Shown one piece after another: positions 13,028 through 28,657 of a DNA stretch of 64,000 nt (position 1 is the first letter of the stretch; the number at the start of each line of letters is the position of its first letter). The stretch spans positions 30,093,818 to 30,157,817 of the forward strand of contig NC_089239.1 of the NCBI RefSeq assembly GCF_963924675.1, given 5' to 3'. The notes beneath the pieces were generated by a model. The model was not told where the DNA came from. It saw nothing but the letters and a program-made list of their open reading frames with translations, and did no database searches. Made by a program: the position numbers and the translations under genes. Source of the stretch: Phocoena phocoena (Eukaryota; Chordata; Mammalia; Artiodactyla; Phocoenidae).

Positions 13028-15440
13028 CCTCTGCGCCTGCCGCGCCGCTGGCCTGCCTGCCGGGCCCCCGCCCCTTCCCCTCCGGCCGCCCCGAGTCGGG
13101 GAGGGTTCCGGCCGGAGACCCGACTGCAGGATGCATTTCGGCTGAGCCTTTAGGCGCAGAGCGTCTCGTCCTGGGTTTTCCCGAGTAGCTAGACGGGTCG
13201 GAGGGAGGCAGGGAGGGGGGCAGAGTTGTCTGCTTCCTAAGCAGGGAAAGTACCGATTACACCCGGCCTCTAGATGTGTGCAAAAGCAGTTCCTCTGCCG
13301 TCCCCCAACCTTATAACGGGCCCTGGAAAAGTACTACGTGAACCTCAGGACCGCAGGTCGGTGGTCAGCAGGAAGTTAAATTGGCCACCGCCTCCGGAGC
13401 CGCTGAAAGGCAGTCTGGTCAACCACTAGGCAGAGAGGTCTATGGAAGGAGTTGAGTTAGAACCGTTCATTAGTCTTTTCAAAATCTTGGAGAGCATGTA
13501 AACTGATATCTTCTCCTGTATCTCACTCTCAACTCCATCCCAATCTCTGTCCTCACAAAAGGTTTTTTTCCACCTGGGCTTCAGGGTTAATCAAGATTCC
13601 CATGCACAAGAAGTAAACCTGCCCACTGGAAAACCTTCTTCCAGAACATACATCTATCTATCTATCTATCCATCCATCTAGCTAACTATGGTGTAAAGGA
13701 GAGGTGGTATTTAGTCATGGTGATGCTGAGATGAAGTTGGGATCTTTAATTTTTAAAGCAGACAATTATCCAAACTATTCCTCCTTTTGATTTGGGGGGA
13801 GTTTTCCACCTCCACCAAGGATTTGCCACGTCCAAACCATCTTGCTGCGCTGATCCCACTAGTTTAATGAGATGGAGTACCCCCTCCTTCCCTACAAAAG
13901 CCCTGCAGGAGAAAGAGCCACAGTTGAAGAACTTACATCTTGAAGGAAAATATATAGAGTTGGGTGACCCTATAAATCAAGTGAAGCTACAAATCTCATG
14001 ATTATTTTCCATTTACCAAAGTAAAACCTCAAAGTCAGACATCTTTGGCTCTTCCCTGCATTTTCGATGTGATTCTTACAAAATGCTTTATTTCATTGAA
14101 GGTAATGTTGATTTATCCTAAGAGGCTTCCTTCCCTCCCTTCCCCACGACCAATTTTCCACTCACTTTTCAATGCATTTCTGGTTTTCTGGTCAGAACTT
14201 TGAATTCTGATCTTCTACATCTCTCCCCATTTCAGAGTCTCAGTTCTGTGATACAGATGATCAAACCCCCTGTAAACCTTTTGAGTCTCTTCCCTCTACA
14301 TCAATACCAGGAAGCAGGTTTAAGGTCTGGGTTTCCATACCTTCAGGTTCATACCTCATTGTTAAGAGGCCCACTCCCTCTGGTGTACTACAGCCTCCAT
14401 TTTTACTGACTTCCAGTCCCCAGACCCTCTTCTGGTTGTCCTGCAAAGGGAGTACATCATAATGTGGACCCACTGGGAGAAGGACCCTCCTCCACTAGTA
14501 AAGGAATAGAAAATTGATGTCACGTACAGAAATTGCGATTGAGAGTAAAGGGGGAATCGTTGTGGTATTCCATACTTTGCTCAAAGTTTCAAGTTTTAGA
14601 AAAAAATGTTTCCTGAATTCCTAGGTTTTTGGGGTTTTTTTTTTTTTTTTTTTTTTTGGTACGCAGGGCTCTCACTGTTGTGGCCTCTCTCGTTGCGGAG
14701 CACAGGCTCCGGACGCGCAGGCTCAGCGGCCATGGCTCACGGGCCCAGCCGCTCTGCGGCATGTGGGATCTTCCCGGACTGGGGCACGAACCCGTGTCCC
14801 CTGCATCGGCAGGCGGACTCTCAACCACTGCGCCACCAGGGAAGCCCCCTAGGTATCTTTGAAGAATAAACATGTATCCCATTTTCATATGTTAAAAAAG
14901 AACCCAGTGATTTAAAGGTTAGGAGGAGGGTCTTTCTCCTGGGACAGCAGCAGTTTGAATAGGAGCTACAGTCGATGTCTTCTGCCTCGAACCTATGGGA
15001 GGGTTTTTGGAAGGAAAGGTAGAAAATAGAAAACTTCATGGAGAAAGGGGTTTATACTGTCCCAGGAGAATAGCCTCAGCTCAAAAAATAGTGGTTCCCA
15101 CTCTGCATCAGAGCCATGGGATGAAAGAGATCGTGATGTGGTGTGAGGGGGAGGAATCTGCAGAAATCTTGGAAACTAGAGAAGCATGTATCACTAAAGT
15201 GTAAACACCTGACCCCATATCTAAGCCTTTGAGTTCGATTGAAACAAATCCCCACAGATTCCTTCCACCTTCTCAGGCCCACGGCTCTGCCGTGTGACTT
15301 TGCCACTTCTCTCATTAAGGGCTGGACCTTTCTCTTCACCCCCAGAATTTGGCCAGCCTGCCATTTGCTCTGAGCAACAGAATGTGGGAGAAGTTATGTG
15401 GTAGGAGTTCTAAGCCGAGCCCAGTGGCCCTGCAACTGCT

Positions 15441-15475
<35 letters not shown>

Positions 15476-16021
15476 GGGAGTTTCTCTGCCTCTGCCTCTC
15501 ACTTTGTCTCTGTGGGCCTGTCACTCTCAGCACCCGAGCCTGTGAAGAAGCCTGGGTCAGCCCGACCAAGAGAGCCCTGAGTTCCCCCCAGTGACTAAGC
15601 TTCAGAGAGGTTTCTTCCCGACTCCAGGCCCCTCCGCCACTCAGACAAGCTGCCAAGGTGCCCCCAAACACACCTCCTTGTGAGATGCTGCCCCCCTGTG
15701 GTCACCATTGTAGGGGAACAGCTCTGAAATCCCTTGTCTAGCTAGGAATGCCGAGCACAGGCACAAGTATAGGTCAGCGTAGATAAATCCCAGCGGGACA
15801 TGCACTCCTCTGGGAAGGGAGTGTGCACATCACCATTCCTGGGGGTCCCAGCGCCTGCACAGGCCTCGCCCCCAGCAGCACTGGGCCCTTCCCTCCTGGA
15901 GACACATTGGGCAGAAGAGGGCATTCCTGGCTAAGGTACCACATAGGTCTCAGGTAAGGCGGTTGCCCATAATTACGGCTAAATTCGAACACAGCTTGTG
16001 GGTAAAACACGTTTTTTCTTA
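13028..16021. other. Intergenic interval between XKR5 and duplication copy A
   Basis: No gene was recognised. The interval holds the rest of the CpG island to about 13,150, a (CTAT/CCAT)n microsatellite at 13,651-13,680, one SINE at 14,636-14,848 and a CT/TCTG-rich simple repeat at about 15,440-15,510. The ORFs here (up to 111 aa) are low-complexity or cross repeats. Confidence 0.6.
14636..14848 (-). mobile_element. CHR-type SINE
   Basis: A poly-T tract followed by the reverse complement of the common SINE body, ending 'ccaccagggaagcccc'. It is close to the young consensus. Confidence 0.92.
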
Positions 16022-16968
16022 GGCCGACGATAGAATTGGTTGCGTATCCTCTTCACACAGGATGTGTTTTTCCACCCTGACTGCCCCCCAGCATCCCTTG
16101 TGGGGAATTTCAAAAGTAATGATGGATCAATATCATCCTTGTATGTGTTCCTGTAAGGGGACTCAGGCCTGTGGTTTGGGAATTGTGCTACTTTGTGCTA
16201 CGAGAACACAAGTCATCCCAGGGGATATCCTGGAAGAATTTCCCTCGAGATTTAGGTTCAATATTGATGTGTGTCAAAGGATAACACTCCAAGCCCTGCA
16301 GACAAAGTAGGGAGATCCGCTTTGTGAGAACATTCATTTTTTCTTAGCAAAAAGTATATTGCACTAATTATTTTAAAAACTGGAATGTGTTATCGTTGAT
16401 AGTTTCACTCCTGGAGATTTATTCCATGAGCTTATGCAGGGGTATGTGTTCCTCTTTAGTGAGACTGCTGGGTGCATAATTCAGCTGAATAAGATAGAGA
16501 GTACGATCCTGGAAGGAACTCTTCATCCACTTAGCTCAATTCAGAGGTTTTGGGACAAAATAACAAGAGATTTCTGAGGTCTGGGAGGGCAGAGTTGCCT
16601 GTCTCTTTAGCCTCCAGTGGTTTCCATCTGCAGAAATAGGTTGAGGGAACTCAAAAAGTGTAGGACTAGGTGTCTTTGAGACTTCCCCATAACCTTGCCT
16701 GACCAGGGTCGTGACATTCTGGGAAACATGACCAGTGGAGCTGATTATCAGAGCTGTGTCACCACCAGGGCCTGAAAGGGTAGATGGGGTTAGGGGGACG
16801 TTGGAATGTGTGGAGCTGAGTTGTGTGGAAAGAGCTATGGAGAAAGGGGACACTCAGAGAGTGGGGCTGAGTCTCCGCCCACTTTCCGAGGGTGCAGACC
16901 TGAATCCCTGTGCTTACAGGGGCACAAAGAAAACCAGACACCAATACTTGGCTCCTTTAGCCACAGAC

Positions 16969-16974
16969 TTTATT
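16969..16974 (-). terminator. Putative poly-A signal of ZNF copy A
   Basis: AATAAA on the minus strand, 978 nt downstream of the stop codon at 17952. The same signal sits at 38130-38135 downstream of copy B. It is the first clear candidate seen in a long 3' UTR that is conserved between the copies. Confidence 0.45.
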
Positions 16975-17951
16975 GTTTGGATATTAGCAACTATTATTCT
17001 ATACACAAATTTTAATTTCTTCCAAACTCTACATTCTGTATTGCTAGATCACTTCACTCTCCATTTTATGCTACATTTTCATGAAGAGGTATTTCCGTAA
17101 ATCACAATTTGCCTGAATGCGTGTTAAAGGATTCTTTTAGAGGCTCTGCCTCCCACTCAGAGGGTCAGTTTTTTCTGATATGAAATCTAGCTGTAGCTCC
17201 ACTTTGATTTTTAGGATTGCTACATCCTCAGTGTGAGAATTTAATGTTGACTAAGAAATAAGTGATCACTGAAGACTTCCCTACCTTCACGACACCGAGG
17301 GTGTGTTGTACAGTCTGAGCACACGTGTTCCAGAGAGGTTGCTCTATGATGAATTTCTCATGACTTTACATTGATTCACTTCTCCAGGATGAATTATTTA
17401 TAAGTATGCTTTGGTGTTGCTCAACATAATTGGGTATTTCTCAAGAGTTCACATCTTTGTTCTTGTTTTAGTGTTTATTTTTTTCGCTGAGTTTCTCGTA
17501 CACATCAAGCCTGGTGATCAGCTGAATGTTTGTTAACAGTCATTACAGTCTTAGTGGTTCTCTACCTGAAGATGGCCTGTGTTGAACAATAATTATCAAA
17601 GAAGAACTAGGGGTTGGTTATCCTCTGCTCAAGTCCTCTAGGGTCTTTAGAGTTGGGAGCTGTTGCTAAAAATACCCATATTGTATTTACAGAGTGAGTT
17701 CTGCTAAGTTACCTGAGGTCAGGCCAATGACTAAAGGCTTTGCCACAGAGACAGGGCACATATGGATCCACGTCCACAGGTGATGCCTTTCTGGACTGAG
17801 GAGTGTGATGCCTGAACAAGTGTCCATATTGATTACAGACAGAGTGTCTTTACTGGGTGTGAACCTTGGTGTGGTTAAATGCTAAAGCTATGCTGGTGTT
17901 TCATCCACATTCCTCACATGTATGACGCCATGTCATCTCAGGTCAGAACGT

Positions 17952-21813
<3,862 letters not shown>

Positions 21814-23596
21814 TGTCAACAACTCAGTCGCCAGGAGTCTTTCTCGGGATTTCACTCACAGCCAATCCAAGCACTGAGCACGCAAATCTGAGGATGGAGA
21901 AGAAGCCATGAGACTCCAGTCCTGCGCACAACTTCCAGACCCAACTGAAATGGAGCCCCCCACCTCCACCTGGCTGTGACCCCAGCCCAGCAAACGGAAA
22001 CCAGTGGTGCCTCCTAAGAACAGGTGCAGTCTCTCCTCTCCCAGATCCCATGGGAGAAGCTAGAGCTGTGGTTGCTAAGACAGAAAGTCAAAGTTCAGAG
22101 CGCTTGCAAATAAGAATGTGCTAAGCATTGACTTTGTGTGTTCCGCAGCCTAGGGCATCCAGAAGCGTTCAATGTCCTCCTTGATTCAAACCCTCGGGAA
22201 CCCTGACTCATGCCGGAGTAGAGTTTGGTTTCCTCCTGTAGGAAACACTGGAAATCCCCAGATCATTCTCTTCCCTTATGCACCCACAGTGGTCCTCCAG
22301 CACCCCTGGCAGCCCGCTGGAACCTCACTGCCTTCCGGTTCTCCCTCAACCCTGACTTTTAGTTCTGTCCCCCGTCTACGTGGATATTAATCAGCCAAGG
22401 GCCTATTTCAGGATGCAGTTAAACCAAGGACTTGTTCCACTTGGAGGAACCGTGGCACCCGCCCTTCCGGTCTCGTCCTTAACATCCGCTGCTCCAGAAG
22501 GAAGCAGGGGTACACGAGTCATAGTGTTCCGGTCGTGGACTCTCTCAACCCTCTGTGTCAAGGATGCTCAGAAATATGGAATGGCTAAGGTTTAGCAGAA
22601 AATTGGTTTATTTACCAATGACATGCAGAGGTTCCAAAAACTTTAATATATGACAGGGTTACACATCTAGAAGGATCAGCTGTCATTTAATTTCGTTCAG
22701 TCTGCATCCTGTGTTCAAATTCCTTTAGGGTAACAAAGATCACCTAGATTTTACCTGTAATATGACCGCTAACATTAACAATCAGAAGAAACTCCCTGTT
22801 ATTTATGTCTTCATTTTTATCGCCCAGTTTTGGGGGAGACCTCCCCGTATGATGCACAATCAATCCCCTCATTACATCCTGTCTATCTTGAAACAGAAAA
22901 ATCTTCTAAAGGTATTTGCTCTCAAGTTCCTTCTCTCCTGAACTCCCGCCACAATCAAAGTGAAAGTGCAGTGATCATTTTCTATCAGAAATAAAGAGAA
23001 GCCTTGGGTTAATGCCAGCATCTGTTTATTGTAGATTGGAATCAAGTATCCAGGACAATTCTCATTGCCCAAAACACACTCAAGGAAAAGTTTAGTGTTT
23101 GGATTCTCCAGAGCACCCGGGAAATCCAAGGTGGGAGGGACTTCCTAGGAAAACCAATCAAGAGTTGGCCATGGATTACCTTTGGCTTTGCCTTCAAGGC
23201 AAATTTGAAGGTGAAATGAAATGTCTTTTTTTACAGTTAGAATTTTTCTTCTCTTGATAATAGGAATATGTAAATCCCTATATCCAGGGAAACCCCAGGC
23301 ATATGCAAGAGAGCCGCCTTACAAGTAGAAAGAAGACAGAACCTAGGCAACCATGTCTATGTCCAGATTACAAGTCAGAGGAATCAAAGTGGGTTAATAT
23401 GTATTAATTTGGGGGAAGAATTAAAATAAAGATCTCAAGAGATTTATTTTACCTTGAGATAATTATTTCAACATAAAAATCTATCTCAAGACACGTAAGA
23501 AATGAAGAAAATCACTTGATGAAACCCATAAAAAAATAATTCAGAGAGGCAGAAAATGAAATATTTAGGAACAAATTAATAAAAACAGCAGATGTG

Positions 23597-23811
23597 GGGC
23601 TTCCCTGGTGGCGCAGTGGTTGAGAGTCCGCCTGCCGATGCAGGGGACGCGGGTTCGTGCCCCGGTCCGGGAAGATCCCACATGCCGCAGAGCGGCTGGG
23701 CCCGTGAGCCATGGCCGCTGAGCCTGCGCGTCCGGAACCTGTGCTCCGCAACGGCAGAGGCTACTGCAGTGAGAGGCCCGCGTACCGCCAAAAAAAAAAA
23801 AAAAAAAAAAA
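23597..23811 (+). mobile_element. CHR-type SINE, copy A only
   Basis: A full-length young-looking SINE with poly-A tail and the short flanking duplication 'cagatgt'. The matching place in copy B (near 45,120, 'aagatacagatc') has no insertion, so it arrived after the duplication. Confidence 0.92.
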
Positions 23812-25315
23812 TCAGATGTAGATCAACAGTCAATAGAACTTTCCAAGACGAAGAACATGCTCTACATATGTAATGTATGATACAGAAGCTGCCACACACA
23901 CGTGGTAACAGAACACTTGAAATCTGGCTGGCGTTATATGAAGTTTAGCTATTTAATTTCATTAACTTGAATGTTCTAGCCACATGCAGCTGGTCGTCAC
24001 TGTATTGGGAGAGCACAAGGCTACAATCTTAGGTTAGGCAGTTAAAATAACTAAATACATTCAAGACAACAGTGTTAGAGTTGAAAAAAGGGACATGTAC
24101 AGTAAAGAGTAGGAAATGATGGTGGCAAAATACATGTTGACACAATATGATTCAGAGACCATAAGAGGCTGCTTTGATAGGGCAAAAGTGTAAAGACAGA
24201 TAGGACTTACAACATTTTCATGGAATGAAGTCAAGGCACATCTCACAGTCTGGAGGACTCACCGAAACCCCAAATTGGAGGAGCTGGTGAAGCCAAATGG
24301 ATTCTGAGGCAAGTACCAGAGCAAGCAGCCAATTTCTCTTCCTCCAAAGCCCCAAACTGTCCAGCTTCTTCTTCTCTGGACAAATGCATCCCTTTGCCTG
24401 TCTGACTTTCCTTTAAACCTGGATAACAGTTTATAACCCAATCTGGGCTACATTCCAGGATCCACCCTCTCAGAAGGTTACCGACCCTAATAGGGTTTCA
24501 GGCTGTGAGCCACACCCTGTTCAATTGATTGGATTTTCCAGACTAATAGGAAATTGTAATCCTCACACAGTGCTGGAGAGCAAAGATGTAAGGTCGTGTC
24601 CAGGGATAGTGAGGAGATCCATTCATTCCCTTCTTCATCCGTAAACACTGTCGAGTGCATTGTCTATACTGGGAACCATTATGTGTCTTCAGAATAACAG
24701 GGCATCAGACACACGGGGATTCTGTGGAAATGAAGCTGGGATTCCCTGGGAGAAATCTGGAATTAAAAATAAAATGCAAGGTGAGGAACTATGAAAACGT
24801 GAAATATAAATAATGAGGTGACAAAATAAGATACATTGCTGGGATGCAGAACGTGACTCTTAAAGCACTGGCCACGTAGTATTTTCAAGAACATGTTAAG
24901 AATCTATTAACTATGCAAAGAAAATGGGAAGACAATTTTATACTTTAGTTCTTGGTTAGTGGGGACATCCATACAAAAGTTCCTACATAGTAAACTATTG
25001 TAGATAATTTTTCTTCCATGTCATTCACAATTGATTTATACATTTGAGTGGCAATCTTATGGGTGTGGAGATGGCTGTTTAAGTTTAAAATTCCTGGCTC
25101 CCAAATGGAAAAAATTAAACCAGGGGACATGGTGAGTATTTCATTGTATCTGAGGACATTTTGCTTGTATCTCATACAATGCCTGGCAATCCTATTATCT
25201 CGTGCATTTCAATTCCGTCTCCCGTACACATGAAAGAATATTTCACCTGAAGCTAGTATATTAAGGTAAATCAACTATACTTCAATTTTTCTTTTTTTTT
25301 AAAAAGAGTATTTCA

Positions 25316-25529
25316 GGGCTTCCCTGGTGGCGCGGTGGTTGAGAGTCCGCCTGCCGATGCAGGGGACACGGGTTCGTGCCCTGGTCCGGGGGGATACCCC
25401 GTGCCGCAGAGCGGCTGAGCCCATGAGCCATGGCCGCTGAGCCTGCGCGTCCGGAGCCTGTGCTCCGCAATGGGAGAGGCCGCAACAGTGAGAGGCCCGC
25501 GTACCGCAAAAAAAAAAAAAAAAAAAAAA
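25316..25529 (+). mobile_element. CHR-type SINE, copy A only
   Basis: A full-length SINE flanked by 'aaaaagagtatttca' on both sides. Copy B near 61,255 reads straight through the single target ('agagtatttcaaacctt'). The insertion therefore followed the duplication. Confidence 0.93.
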
Positions 25530-25739
25530 GAGTATTTCAAACCTTCTCCATTACCCCTCAATCTCCAAGGACTCATCCTTTTCTCCTACATCCCTCAGAT
25601 TATATATAACCTATTTCCCAAATGAAATAGATATTTTTGGATGTAGGTACTTTCCACCATAACATTTAAAGAACTCTCTACTGTCATTCATTACTCATGC
25701 CATCTCCTGTATAAAAGGAAAGAAATAAAGATGTTAAAA

Positions 25740-25790
25740 AAATAAAATAAAATAATAGTAAATACATTAAAAAAAAAAAAAAAAAAGGAA
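25740..25790. repeat. A-rich simple repeat
   Basis: A run of 'aaaataaaat' units and poly-A. It sits in copy A at a point where copy B lacks it. Confidence 0.6.
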
Positions 25791-25889
25791 AGGAACTGCC
25801 TTTCCTCTCAGCTCAGGAATTTATTTCTAGATTTGTGCTCTTTCCTATTCTTTCCTGCCACGTCAGAATGTATGTTATAATTTAAATCA

Positions 25890-26111
25890 AATACACTTTA
25901 TTTTATTTTCATTTAACTTTTAAAGTATAGTTAATGTACAATATTATATTCGTTTCAGATATACAACATAGTGATACAGTATTTTTTATAGATTATACTC
26001 CACTTAATGTTATTATAAAATATAATTTGGATTCGCTGTGTTGTACCATATATCCTTGTAGCTTATTTACTTATTTTATACATGGCAGTTTGTATCAATA
26101 CCTCTTTTCTT
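25890..26111 (-). mobile_element. LINE-1 3' UTR fragment
   Basis: The text 'gtatagttaatgtacaatat', 'tttcagatatacaacatagt' and 'ttgtagcttatttacttatt' is the reverse complement of the common L1 3' UTR. It starts at the right edge of duplication copy A. Confidence 0.65.
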
Positions 26112-26218
26112 TTAAATTTATTTATTTTTGGCTGCATTGGGTCTTTGTTGCTGTGTACGGGCTTCCTCTAGTTGTGGTGAGCGGGGGCTACTCTTCGTTG
26201 CAGTGCGTGGACTTCTTA
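26112..26218 (-). mobile_element. Truncated CHR-type SINE
   Basis: The run 'ttatttttggctgcattggg' followed by 'gagcgggggctactcttcgt' breaks off near 26,218 into unrelated sequence. The tRNA-related head is missing. Confidence 0.75.
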
Positions 26219-27914
26219 GAAGTAGGAGAAGAGACCAGGGGTCTGAGCAAGAGGAAAGGCCATGTGAGGACAGCAAGTCAGCTCCCTTCGGCTCGACATG
26301 GATGGAGACCTTGGGAAGAAACAAACCCATCTATACCCGGATCTGGGAAATTCTGGCTCCAAGACTGTGATGCTTCCAGCAATTAGAGACCTTTTTTTAG
26401 ATGGAAACTAATGGGAAACTCCTTCTCGGCCTGGAAGGAATACACTGTCTCACACTAAAGACTTCAGAACGTATTTTCCATGTCTTTTGTCCATTCCCTC
26501 AGGAGGCAGAGACTCCACACAGGGCTCAGCTCCGGGGACCTCACGGGGCTAGGACATGGTCAGTGAGGCTGGAGGGCTTAGGAATTCCTTGAAAAGAACA
26601 CGTGCTACTGTGCATATCTATACAATATCCCCTGTATACATTCTTTATTTGTCACGTGTTCTATTTCACAGATCTTGAGATAAGTTATAAATTCAAATAC
26701 CTTTTTAAAAATCTGGATATATCTCATACTTTTTCACTTTTTCTAAATATATTGCCATTTCACATTTTTCATTATCTTTCTTCCCTGGACTATTTGAAAG
26801 ATTATTTTTATTTTGAAAGTAGGAGACTGTTGAACCTCTTTTTGCTTACTCTGTCTGAATATTTTGGGTCGAGTATGGATAATGAGCTGTGTGCCATCAC
26901 CTGGGTAGATGGAAGGTATGCCACCATCTCAAAAGTGACAGCACGTGTTTCTGTTGAGCCCCAGATCAATGCTGTCTCACTAAACCCATCCTGTGTCCTG
27001 AAACCCTGTCCCCTGTATTTGCAGGTCCCAGAAAACCGAGCCCATCCCTAACAATTCCAATCCCAGATGGCTACGATGAGACTCCTCTTCTTTAATCCTG
27101 TGATGTTCAGAGGATTCCATAAAATAGAACATGTGTCAGGGCCTATTCAGACCCTTTGAAATGCCAGAAGTAAGGATCAGTGGTGGTTTTTTTTGTGAGA
27201 ATCTGTAAGGAAGTGCTGGAACAGGACTGAGGTCATGAGATAAGGGAGTGTAAGGAACACGCTCAGACCCGGGTCACAAAGAGAAAGGTCATTCCAGAAG
27301 TTCCCGTAGGTGTGGGCACGGCCCCGAGTGTGCCGGCTCTGCTTTCCCGATATGTTAACAACCTTGTGCCTTCAGCCAGCAGCTGCCCTTGACGTACAGG
27401 CTTCTGCGGAGTGAAGATGCTCTCCCCAAACAGTTGTTCTGTGTGGAACATGGTTTGCTCCTCCCGGGAAGCCCTCTACACAGCTCGGTGAATTTTCTTG
27501 GACCTGCTCAGGTTTCTTCCTGTTAGAGAACAGAGGCAGCCTGTGACACAGGTGATATCACTGCCACCACCTCCAGTGGTTCTCAAACCAGAAGATATAA
27601 TCACCTCCAGAGCAGCTGTAATCCCAATGCCCGGGCCTCAAAACAGACAACATGAACTCGTACCTTTTGAAGTAGGATTCAGGCTTATACACCTATTAAG
27701 ATCCACCGAGTCCAGTGTGGCCCAGTGTGAGAATAAGGCAGCCTACACGTTACGTCGTCCATGCAGGGGGTTGACGCGGTGCATCGTTAATGTGCGTATG
27801 TAGACCTGTGGGTCTGGGAGGGCCGGAGAGCCTGTATTTTTAAGCCTTAGGTCCTCCCAAGCTCCCCTTTCCCTCAGTTACAAAATCCATCTTACTTTTT
27901 CTTTTTTGTTGTTG
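26219..27914. other. Intergenic interval upstream of the FAM90A-like gene's 3' side
   Basis: No gene was recognised. It contains AT-rich sequence at 26.6-26.9 kb whose long plus-strand ORF (26602-27051) is composed mostly of Phe, Tyr, Leu and Ile and has no family signature. A MER5-like fragment follows at about 27,575-27,840. Confidence 0.5.
27575..27840. mobile_element. MER5-like (hAT-Charlie) fragment
   Basis: It begins 'ccagtggttctcaaacc', close to the MER5A terminus 'cagtggttctcaac', with 'aatgcccgggcctca' inside. The 3' terminus is not evident. Confidence 0.5.
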
Positions 27915-28022
27915 TTTTTTGGCCGCACGGCATGTGGGATCCTACTTCCTAGACCAGGGCTCGAACCCGTGCCCCGTGCATTGGAAGCAGGGAGTCTTAA
28001 CCACTGGCCTACCAGGGAAGTC
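27915..28022 (-). mobile_element. Short tRNA-derived SINE fragment
   Basis: The text 'ttggccgcacggcatgtggg', then 'agaccagggctcgaaccc' and 'ctaccagggaag'. It is an older tRNA-related SINE like the one at 9,088. Confidence 0.8.
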
Positions 28023-28117
28023 TCCACAAAATCTATCTTGAGTAAAAATAAATGTTAAGATGATCTTCACGGCTTAGAGATAAAAACCACGTACAGCATG
28101 TCTTATACGGTAGAACT

Positions 28118-28123
28118 TTATTA
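28118..28123 (-). terminator. Putative poly-A signal of the FAM90A-like gene
   Basis: AATAAA on the minus strand about 540 nt beyond the stop codon at 28658. It is the nearest canonical signal seen on that strand. Confidence 0.4.
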
Positions 28124-28657
28124 AAATTGAAAGAAAATTTGAAAACAAAGCTTTATAGTAACGTTTAATGAAACATAAGAAGCAGAGCCGTGGGAGTGTC
28201 TCCACCGTGATTTACAGTGAACGACTCCACAGAGTCCACGAGTCTCATCTCAGGACGGGGCACTGCTGACCTTCTGCAAAGCACAGCGTTGGGCCCTTTA
28301 GCCAGGTTCCAAAAGTTCAGACATTTGCACCCAATGCAGATTACTTCCATAGCTTCCTATTTACACAATAGTTAAAAGTTACTCCTGGAATTTGCCTCAG
28401 GTGCTTAAAATAGATTCAGACTGACAAACAACTTGTCATTCCAGCGTGATAAGCACCATTTGACAGATGGCTGTAGTTCCATCAGGAGAAGGTGCGGGGC
28501 GTGCACGTGTGTGTCGCTGGGGCTTGTCTGGGTTTCCAGCACCGTTCGCCCAGCAGGGGTGCAGAATCGCTGCTTCTCCAGGAGCAGCTGCTCTTCGTGA
28601 CTCCCCCTCGTCAGGTGCACGGTCACCTCCAGGGCACCTGGGGCTGGAGGACAAGGC

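Larger units (their letters stand above)
11800..13150. promoter_or_regulatory. CpG island over XKR5 exon 1
   Basis: This is the most GC- and CpG-rich stretch of the first 50 kb, contrasting sharply with AT-rich flanks. It contains XKR5 exon 1 and the start of intron 1, which fits a promoter CpG island. Several long ORFs here on both strands (for example 11430-12125 plus) look like by-products of high GC. No TATA box was evident upstream of 13,027. CpG statistics were judged by eye. Confidence 0.65.

Noticed and set aside
25343..25382. tRNA-like heads ('gggttcgtgcc' B-box) in many places
   Set aside because: They are the tRNA-derived promoters of SINEs, not functional tRNA genes. No complete cloverleaf outside SINEs was noticed.
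26602..27051. 149-aa plus-strand ORF
   Set aside because: AT-rich, mostly aromatic/aliphatic residues, no motif, no splice or initiation support.
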